Shown here: positions 56,180 through 64,000 of the stretch, piece after piece | Position numbering within the stretch: position 1 is the stretch's first letter | Layout of the letters: each line of letters starts with the position of its first letter | Origin: Knufia peltigerae | Lineage: Eukaryota > Ascomycota > Eurotiomycetes > Chaetothyriales > Trichomeriaceae | Assembly: GCA_030247855.1 (NCBI GenBank) | Contig: JAPDRN010000034.1 | Coordinates: 62,001 to 126,000 of the forward strand | Direction of reading: 5' to 3' | DNA: 64,000 nucleotides | The notes under the pieces: generated by a model | Told to the model about the DNA's origin: nothing | What the model saw: only the letters and a program-made list of their open reading frames with translations | Database searches by the model: none | Position numbers and translations under genes: made by a program

Positions 56180-58464
56180 ATGACAGAGTGCAAGGACGAA
56201 AGAACAGCGGGAGTTTCTGAAGATCAAGCATTGAACGATACCATTACTTGGCGGCCTGAGTTCTCGACTCGCCGGCCAATCAATGGCATCTGCGATGATG
56301 AGAACATTCCGTGGATCGATGTACGCGATGCACTGTGGCAGGATCTGGACGCCGATGAGGGTGCCGGAGAACAATCAGGAGAAACCAAAAGGACCGCCCT
56401 CCAGGCATTCATGGTAGATGAGGAGCTACCCGATACCTTGTTGGTCGACGAAGACATAGAAGAGTTTTTCTCAGGTGCCAGTCTAGAACTATTGCGAGCA
56501 AAAGTATGGCGAGGTCCAGTCTTGTTGCGCAAGGCATGGGTTGCTGAAGGGACACGCAACCGGTTCGAGGCGAGCCCGGAATGGCTCACAGCCCACGATT
56601 TGTATCATAAGTTGATCAAGCCAGTAAGTAAAAGTGTAAAAGGGAGCGGAAAAGTGGGGGACCGATTGCTTATATTCTTGTGATAATATAGAGGTTTTTA
56701 TCCGCCGCCGCTAGGTCCAATTCAGCCATCCAGCGAGACCCGGATCTCGACATAGAGCGTCGTCTAATGTTTGCATTCCCCTTCCACCTCACGAATATCA
56801 ACCGCTAACAATGCAGCAGTTTCATCAACGATCCGGACAAATGGGACGTCCATGCACTTGCAGGCACGGCATCATATTACCAGGTTGGTGCCTTACGAAA
56901 CACGTTTTTGAAGTATCTGGACTTTGATCCTAGCATGGAGGTGACTATGACAGTAAGTTCTGCGTCAGAAGCCCCGGCCGTTGCATACTGATCCGAGGCG
57001 TAGACCAGGGGCTGGCCAGTGTTCGAGTTTTCTCTCCACTTACCATACTATGCATGGCGCTGCAGCCCTGCGCCAAACAAAGATGCTCGGCTCGACACCA
57101 GTGGTCGCCCACTCAGGAAATTCAGAAACGTCTCTATGCTGAATGGCAAGTCTGGAAATGCATATCTTTACGAAGGCCAGATCTCATTTGTGCTTGCTGG
57201 CATAGATGAGTGGACGTACGTGGGATACTGCTTTGTTGACACTTATTTTGACGGCGACGATGGGGAAGGTGCTTATAAGTATAACGAAGATTTTGGGAAT
57301 GGGTTACACACAAATCCAGTCATGTATGGACTTGCTGACAGGATCCAAACCACCCATCAAGCCCGGGACTTTTTTTTAAGAGTGTTCAATGCTCGCCTCA
57401 AACCAATCATGCAAGAGTGGAAAGTCGTTGTCAAGAAACTGGGAAAGAGCATCCGGGATTCACATGTGAGCTATTCAGCATTTCTCTGACCCGGGGAACT
57501 TTGGAGCGTCACTGATATGTCACAAGGATCCGGAAAACGACCTTTGCGATCAGATTGGCACTCACACCACCGAGGAGACGACAGAGCAACACGCCGACAA
57601 GATTCGGGCAGAACTCACATGGATTGAGAATACCTGGCCCGTCTTGTCTGATTCACACGACAAGTTGAAAGCAACATTGAGCGCCTGGGACAATTTCACT
57701 CGCTTTAAACCGATCTTCCAGAACATGAATCCAGAAGATCGTACATGCCAATCCTTCAATGCCCTACAGGCCAACTTCTATCAGTTGACCTGCCTCGAGA
57801 AACAAATGAACTCTTTAGCCTCCAAATGGAAGAACAGGGAGACACAAGTAAATATCCCCGTCACGTACTTGCCTAACATTTCCGGGTTATCTGGTGAAAC
57901 ATTTACTAACGGTATGCTACGTATAGCTGCGTTGCAAACACACACGGCATGACATGGACGTGGGGGCTCAACAACGCAAGTTGGCAGAAACGAGCCATCA
58001 GCTTGCAGAGGTCACCAAGAAGATGTCGCTCACGATGGTGGTAAGTAGAATCTCCCAACCGTTCGATTACGAAATGCTGAGGAGCTGAAAAGTTCAGCTT
58101 TCCCCTTGCCTTGGCTTCCGCAATCTTCTCGATGCAGCCTCCAGTATTACCTTTTCCCCTAGTCTGGGAATCCTTCCTGGTCGCTTTGATTGTCATCGGC
58201 ATCTTATGTTTGGCTATCTACCATTTCGAAAATTACAGAGGCTCCTGTTCAAAGCGGTGCTCCGATATTGCTACTCGGTTATCCTTGTATTGCTCACAGC
58301 TCCCCCGAATGATCCTACCACTAAAATTGCCCAGACGGTTTGCGCGGTTTCGCAGGGATGCCGAAAATGCCGACACAGAACTACCAACACGGGAGCCCGC
58401 CAGCGAACGACCTCAGCAAATGGGCACACCGGCCTTTGGAAACCCCGCACCCAGTGGTCGGTAG
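56180..58464 (+). CDS. CorA-like membrane protein of filamentous fungi
   Basis: Seven exons, 56180-56623, 56692-56768, 56820-56952, 57004-57465, 57527-57847, 57927-58040 and 58093-58464, join in frame to 640 residues; donors include gtaagt, gtgagc, gtaaat and gtaagt. The N-terminal half is soluble: an IEEFFSGASLELLRAKVWRGPVLLRKAW region, DPDKWDVHALAGTASYYQVGALRN and a GWPVFEFSLHLPYYAWR segment. I recall these from uncharacterised fungal proteins that end in a CorA-type channel region. Helical stretches (AELTWIENTWPVLSD, FNALQANFYQLTCLEKQMNSL) lead to SHQLAEVTKKMSLTMV and then two membrane spans, FPLALASAIFSM and SFLVALIVIGILCLAIYHF. The GMN signature after span 1 of true CorA is here S-M-Q. 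The C-terminal ~70 residues are basic and soluble. Function unknown. Confidence 0.75.
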
Positions 58465-59015
58465 AAGCTCCCAGGACGAGAACCAAAAATATGAATGCCG
58501 ACTCTGCGGATCTCCCCAAAAGTAGTGACCAATTTCAAAACGCTGGCCCATTCCAGTATGTTGTGCTACGGCGTTTTGGGAGGAGCATCAGGTGCTTGAG
58601 AGCATGCGCTCTTCGAATCAGCACATCACAAGAGATGGCAGCAATTACACGCTGCTTGGTCCAGAAAGTGCACCCAGAGATGAGAACGGCACAAGGATCC
58701 AGACATCCAGCGCCAGCTGGCAGAGCGCCCAACAACCCAATTGTGGCCTCGGATAATATTTGGTGTGTTAGTGGTGCCTCTACAGGAATGAATCAAGGCC
58801 AGGGTCCTGGACAACACAGCAGCCTGCACGTTGAGTTGCCTTATTGGTGCCCAACGAGTGATATCAGAAGCAGCCTTGTGATTGGCTAACATTCAATCTG
58901 AGGCGACAGAAACCAACGCTCATATACGACAAATACTATTTCACGCATGTTTGCCCGCTAATTGCGAGAATGTCCCTAGAGCCTCTTTGCTCTTGACCTC
59001 GCTGCAGTGACCACA
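58465..59015. other. Intergenic region
   Basis: About 550 bp between the CorA-like gene and the ArgRS-like gene on the same strand. An overlapping open frame running to 58889 is not protein-like. Nothing else recognised. Confidence 0.4.
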
Positions 59016-61443
59016 ATGGCGACGGCCGCAAGCGATGGTCTTTCAGCTGCACTTGAAGCGATAGAATCAGAAGCCTCCCCTCCACTATTCCCCTTAGCAG
59101 ATATCCAACACAATCCGATCGATATCTACATTACTCGTCTGGCCGAGACCCTGGTTGGTATCACTGGCTGCGATGCTCAAGTCGCCCTCGATTCCATTCA
59201 ATGGCCAGTCGAGGATTGGGACCTTGTGGTCGTTCTCCCTCGTCTTCGACTGGAAGATATTGACAGTCAAAACCCTGCCGCAGACCTCAAACAAAGAGTA
59301 CGGCACCCTGAACAGCCCACCCTCAAGCTCGAGCGTCCTTGACTAATACATTACCTGAGCAGTTTCCACCATTGTCTCTATTTGCAAACCCTATCCCAGA
59401 TGGAATCCAGCTACGCTTTCTTTTTGCGCCAATCACGTTAGCACGGATCCTCATCTCCTACATTCTTGACCGGGGAAATTTGTATGGGAGGGTTCCTATT
59501 GACGAGAATGCCGATGTCGAGTCGCCCAGCGATTCAGTGAAGAAGCTCGTTGTAGACTTCTCCTCTCCAAACCTTGGTAAGGAGTTTGATGGCAATTACT
59601 TGAGAAGTACCATTATCGGGACTTACATCTCGTCATTGTACCAATCACTTGGCTGGGACGTACATAAGATGAATTTTCTGGGTGACTGGGGCCGAAACAT
59701 CGGTCTGCTGGCCGCTGGCTGGGAGAGATTTGGGTCGGAGGAGCTTTTCGAGGCAGATCCACTGAAACATCTTGTGGATGTCTTCTCACAGATTGATACG
59801 CTTGTCCGGACTGCGGAGGATGACGAAAAAGGCGCGATCGCGGCGGAAAAGGAAGCTTTCTTCAGACGAATGGAGGACGGGGACCAAGATGCTGTTCAGC
59901 TGTGTCGCAGATTCCGCGATGCCTGCGTACAACAATACGCAGAGCAGTATGCCAGACTGAACATCACATTCGACGAATACTCGGGAGAATCCATGGTTCG
60001 ACATGAAACCATCGCTGAAGTTGAAAGCGCCCTTCGAGACCATAACGCATACCGTGAAAGCGAAGGAGCATGGATCATTGATTTCGAAAGCTTTGGTCTT
60101 AGAGGCCTAAAGACTTCAATTGGACGATATAGCGACGGCACGACCTCATATCTCTTGAGAGATATCGCTGCGGCGGTGGAGCGATTCAACCTGCTTTCCT
60201 TCGGCAAGATGATCTACGTGGTGACATTGAAACAAGACTCACACTTTCGCGAGGTCATTGCCGCTCTCGAGATTATGGGTTATACTGATCTGGCGTCAAA
60301 ACTACTGCATGTCAACTATGGGAAATTCCACGGCATTTCGAGACATGAAGACAGCAAAGGGTTGCAATTGAAAGACATTATCGACCAATGTCAAAGTACA
60401 GTGGACGACTTTTTGGCAGCAAACCCTGAAGACTTCGGCGAACTCCGCAATGATACCGATGCCAGCATCTCTGGCCATCTTACTGCGATAGGTTTGATGG
60501 CACAAGAACTATCCATCCGCCGCGGCGCCACGTTCAACTACGATCCTCACAAAATGGGAGACCTAGACAGTCATTCTGGCTTGAGTCTTCACTATTGGTT
60601 CACACAAATTGACCGCCGACTTCAAGGCGTGACTATCGATCGTGCAGAACTCGAAAGTGCAGACTACACAATGTTCGAAGACGAAGAGTACTTTGATGTC
60701 TTGCGAGTACTCATCCATTTCCCAGGCATGGTCAAGACGTCGATCAAGAATCTAGAATCCTCTGCCATTCTAAATTATCTGTACCGATTGACTGACGTTA
60801 TCTCCACCATCTTTAACAAGAAGAAGGACAAAGCCGGCGAGAGTTCAACCCAAAACATGGCCAAACTTGCATTCTTCGAATGTATCCGTCAGACGTTGAG
60901 TAACGGAATGGCAATGCTTGGAATGGTGCCACTGCGAATGTAAGGCCCTCTTCCCCTGAATACAGTCTTACCACTGACCCATTGTTCACTAGTGGACAAG
61001 CAGGAATTATTCAGCCGATCGGACATGGCGAATCCAATGAGCAGGACAGTTTCGTCCCAGAGTACGACGTTACCAACATTCATGACGAGCCAGCACAATC
61101 TCTCAACGATGGTGTAGTGAGTAATCAGCCAGAGCAAGGCCAGGTGGGCAGTGCTGTTGAGTCAGCAGAAGCCCCGGTTACTGAGCCGACTGAAGATTCG
61201 GATCACGTCGATCAAGAGGAGCAGAGCGAAGAAGCGAAAGCAAGTGAGCCAATCAGGCAGACTGAGCAGATTGAGCCAACAGAGCAGACTGGACAAATTG
61301 AAAACGCCGAGGAGACTGATCGATCAGATCAGGTCATTCACATCGAACAGACGGAGCAAATTGAAGAAGCTCAAAAGGATCAAACTGTGGAGGCTGATCA
61401 TGATGAGAATCATGCCCAAGTTGAGCCGAACATTGATGATTAG
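59016..61443 (+). CDS. Arginyl-tRNA-synthetase-like protein lacking HIGH and KMSKS signatures
   Basis: Exons 59016-59297, 59363-60939 and 60993-61443 join in frame to 769 residues. The body aligns by eye with eukaryotic cytosolic ArgRS: VVDFSSPN...YLRSTIIGTYISSLYQSLGWDVHKMNFLGDWGRNIGLLAAGWERFG, YARLNITFDEYSGES, YSDGTTSYLLRDIAAA and KMIYVVTLKQDSH. The HIGH motif (HAGH in real ArgRS) is DGNY at residues 170-173, and the MSTRKG loop (KMSKS equivalent) is replaced by ISRHEDSKG near residue 419. The anticodon-binding segment is also altered (SLHYWFTQIDRRL). Aminoacylation is therefore unlikely. If the last intron is not removed, translation stops at 60941-60943 right after MVPLRM, close to where true ArgRS ends; if removed, an acidic Glu/Gln-rich tail of about 150 residues (repeats like EQTEQIE) is added. 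Another, active ArgRS must exist elsewhere in the genome. Confidence 0.85.
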
Positions 61444-61891
61444 ATTGCCAGAAGCGTTGTTTCCCGCTGGAATGTTTTGTTTCAAGAGGAGAGTTTGGTT
61501 CTGGGCTTTGCAATGATCCAGGTTCATGATGTACCATCAGCATGTCGTGATTTGTTTCTGAATGTCATTTGATCTACTCTACTCCATTCATTCAAATTTA
61601 TTCCCATTTTTTGGGCAGAATCCTCAATCGATTCAATCCCAAGTGCGCTTGACCCCGGATCCCAACCTCCATCCCGCACGAGGACCTTTGATTAAGCGAA
61701 GACATACTTCATACTGATCATCATACTGGTTGTTTGATGATAGCGCAAGGCAACAGCTCTCCATTTGATTACAGCGTGTTGGTATCGTGGGGGTTTCCTT
61801 TGCGTTTTCCTTTCCACCAAAGCTTCCAAAGCCTTTGTGAGCGTCTACAGTCTAGACAGAACGGCCTTCTGCAGTGCTTTGCCGTGCCAAC

Positions 61892-61892
<1 letters not shown>

Positions 61893-61919
<27 letters not shown>
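61893..61919. repeat. (CAG)9 microsatellite
   Basis: Nine pure CAG units in noncoding DNA; no supported protein frame reads through it. Confidence 0.9.
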
Positions 61920-61922
<3 letters not shown>

Positions 61923-62411
61923 GCAAAGGACGGACTACAAGGGGGAAGAAATGGTTGCCTTTTTTTTCTTGTCTGCTTGTGCTTCTCTAATTCGGCCTCG
62001 TAAGCGTTGGGCTTCGTTTATCCTTTCCAGGGGCATATATCGGCCAATACTACCAAAGGTGTGATGCGTCAAGTTGGTGCTCGCACACCGGTGGAATGTA
62101 CACGTGTCCGAGTCAAAACACGCTGCGTCTGTTTCGAGGGCCCCTTCTCGACACTGCCTGCGGCTGTAATGCAAGGCGGGAGTGAAAGAGGGGGGGGGGT
62201 GGAAATGCGGGAAAAGGTAACGGCAAAATGTGCCTAGCGGTCAGTCAGAGTCCCGCGGGGCTGATGAGGACATTGGTCGCTTCACGTTGGGCATCTGTAC
62301 AGCAAACCAAGACAAGACTGGCTCTCCATCGGGGGTTGCTTCGCTTTTGCTTTTGTACCGACACCGTCTGCACAACCCTAGAGTACGGGGTGATTTTTTT
62401 TCTCGCTTAAC

Positions 62412-62460
62412 TTTTGGTTTTGGTTTTGGTTTTGGACATGGATGGTGGTGGTGGTGGTGG
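62412..62460. repeat. (TTTTGG)4 and (TGG)6 simple repeats
   Basis: Two adjacent G/T tracts separated by ACATGGA. They are not the usual fungal telomere unit TTAGGG. Confidence 0.85.
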
Positions 62461-63211
62461 TGAATGAAACCCTCCCACCACCACGAGCACCAGTCGGCCA
62501 GACATGGTTGTCTTCTTTTTTTTGGTCCTTCCAAGTTGACGAGTAGCCCAACCAACCTTGGGCTTTTTATTTTACAGAGTAGCAATGATTAAGTAGCCTG
62601 AAATGACGAGTGCGAAAAACCGGGACTACTGTAACAATTTTTGTGGCGCCTAGGAATGAGTGAACAACCGCCGCCTCGGCCTGACTTTGCAGCAAAATGA
62701 AGAATAGACCAACCCCGGGTCACACTTGGGCACCATCACCTGCATTATCATCAAAGATGCATCTTTTTAGGCACCTCATCGATTCGCTGCATCACATCAT
62801 GATGTCAAAAGACATGACGTCCCGTGTAGGTAGTTTCGTGGCCGAGTAAGAGTACGCCCTGAACACCAGGGGGGGATAGGCGGCCCTCAAAAGACAAACG
62901 CCCATGCACCTCAGCCTCATTTCAATTGATCTCGCTGGCCACTAAAGTCGTGCCACGCTCCCACTCTACACCCAGAGTGAGTTTATTCATCGAGTCAAAA
63001 GTGTCGGGCTCGTGCGGCTCTGCAGACAAAAGCCCAACCGAGCGAGCACGAGATTTTTTCGTCTCCTTCTTTGTATCAAAAAGTGAGTCGCCTGGCAGCC
63101 TTTTTTCTTCCATTTCCCCCATCTCTTCTTTCTTTCAGATCGCATCTCGCTCTCGTCGCAGATGACTTGAGATTGTGGGCGTGCCGAAGCCAAAAGTGGG
63201 CGCTTTTCAGC

Positions 63212-64000
63212 ATGGCCATGGACGCTCAACATCGTCGGCTCTTCATCCAGTCAGTTGCCCTTCTTGTCTTGTCGTGAGGTCGTCCCTTTTCCATACCCTG
63301 ACACGATTCCAGATGGAGCCAGAGCGAGCGTGTCTCGCTATCGGTGGTCACATTTGATGGGGACACCGAGACGTTCGTTGTGCCGGGAGAGCTTCTTCGG
63401 CGGCGTTCGCGCAAGTTCCGCGAGACCTTGACATGTTACGTCTCGGGGATGCCGGTTCATGATACGTCGCTTGACATAATGAAAGACTTTTACATGTGGA
63501 CCATGTCTCCTCGGCCGCACATCGACGAGGGTGCGTCGTTTGACCAGGCGGTGAAGTTGGGCGTTTTCGCCTCAAAGTATGAAATTCCGGCGTTGAGCAA
63601 CCAGGTCACCGATGTGATTCGTAGCCACCTCGCAAGTGGCGAGTGGAAGCTGCGAGCTTCGATGGTCGACGAGATCTACGAGGCCGTACCGGTAGGCAGG
63701 CCCCTGCGTGAGGTCATCCGCACGGCACTGGGTCAACTGCCGAGATCGATCACGACCGATCCAGAAGAGCCCACGCGAGAAGAATGGGCGGCCGTGATTC
63801 TGAAACACGGGCACTTTGCGCTCGACTTCATCCAGGCAACTTCCTCAGAGTGGACAAAACAAGCTTACCTTTCGAATGTCTGTCGTTTCCACGACCACGA
63901 GGACATGGGAGCTCAGAATGTGACCCTGGCGTCTTGTGATGGGTGTCGGTACGCACAGGATGAATGCTACCCCAACTTCGAGCAAGAGGCCTTGGCTGAA
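63212..64000 (+). CDS. BTB/POZ-like protein, 3' end outside window
   Basis: Partial gene. Exon 1 at 63212-63249 joins across a 63-nt intron (GTCAGT donor, TTCCAG acceptor) to exon 2 from 63313, which stays open to the window end. The first residues are MAMDAQHRRLFIQWSQSERVSL. A fungal BTB-like layout follows: VVTFDGDTETFVVPGELLRRRSRKFRETLT (the segment where a BTB protein is exposed to its partner), then IMKDFYMWTMSP, AVKLGVFASKYEIPALSNQVTDVIRSHL and an EIYEAVPVGRPLREVIRTAL BACK-like helix. Cys/His pairs (CRFHDHEDMG, CDGCRYAQDEC) occur near the window end. Such proteins often act as Cul3 adaptors, but fungal ones are mostly unstudied. Confidence 0.7.

Larger units (their letters stand above)
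61444..63211. other. Intergenic region with simple repeats
   Basis: About 1.8 kb without a recognised gene. It contains three short tandem repeats, (CAG)9 at 61893-61919, (TTTTGG)4 at 62412-62435 and (TGG)6 at 62443-62460. The right part is probably promoter and leader of the BTB-like gene. Confidence 0.45.

Noticed and set aside
58206..58889. 227-codon open frame overlapping the end of the CorA-like gene
   Set aside because: The CorA-like frame with two membrane spans is better supported; this frame is basic and unrecognised.
62412..62435. (TTTTGG)4 as a telomere-like repeat
   Set aside because: Wrong unit for ascomycete telomeres and only four copies; a simple repeat.

Overview
The window is nuclear DNA of a filamentous ascomycete (Pezizomycotina). 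Genes carry short GT-AG introns (about 45-160 nt) with CTAAC/CTGAC-like branch points, intergenic gaps are 0.2-2.4 kb, and the gene set is typical: a Zn2Cys6 regulator, MFS transporters, SOG2, SEC61, ORC2, the bifunctional ArgJ, PDX1/SNZ and NAD formate dehydrogenase. The recurrent 9-mer TACTCCGTA and general gene style would fit Eurotiomycetes (for example black yeasts), but that placement is inference. No CRISPR array, viral element or intact transposon was seen.

Layout. 0-8.6 kb: a monocarboxylate-type MFS transporter, then a 1,690-residue GHKL-ATPase/DUF3883 (NO VEIN-like) protein rebuilt from five exons. 9.4-19 kb: a mitochondrial ACOT9-type acyl-CoA thioesterase, an unknown Ser-rich protein, a membrane-anchored hexokinase and a TRIP4/ASC-1-type zinc-finger protein. 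19.6-24 kb: the RAM-pathway LRR protein SOG2 and an intron-containing tRNA-Gln(UUG). 24.2-30.7 kb: a Zn2Cys6 regulator divergent from a DHA1-type drug/polyamine MFS transporter, followed by a convergent alpha/beta-hydrolase-like protein with an altered nucleophile elbow. 31.4-36.4 kb: two fungus-specific unknowns (a multi-exon coiled-coil protein and an intronless 897-residue membrane-anchored protein). 36.7-49.6 kb: housekeeping block of SEC61 alpha, ArgJ, ORC2, PDX1, an F-box protein and formate dehydrogenase. 51.9-55.2 kb: a mitochondrial CCDC90/DUF1640 coiled-coil protein and a Cut12-like spindle-pole protein. 56.2-61.4 kb: a CorA-like membrane protein and, on the same strand, an arginyl-tRNA-synthetase-like protein that has lost the HIGH and KMSKS-type signatures. 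63.2 kb to the end: the 5' part of a BTB/POZ-like gene.

The most unusual item is the ArgRS-like gene at 59.0-61.4 kb. It keeps the overall class I ArgRS fold signature sequence but both ATP-binding signatures are replaced, and a spliced exon can add a roughly 150-residue Glu/Gln-rich tail. Next in interest are the NO VEIN-like GHKL/DUF3883 protein, the CorA-like protein with a degenerate GMN motif beside the ArgRS-like gene, the hydrolase without its serine nucleophile, and two over-represented short motifs in intergenic DNA. Exon coordinates were derived by hand from splice signals and reading-frame continuity; no searches were run.
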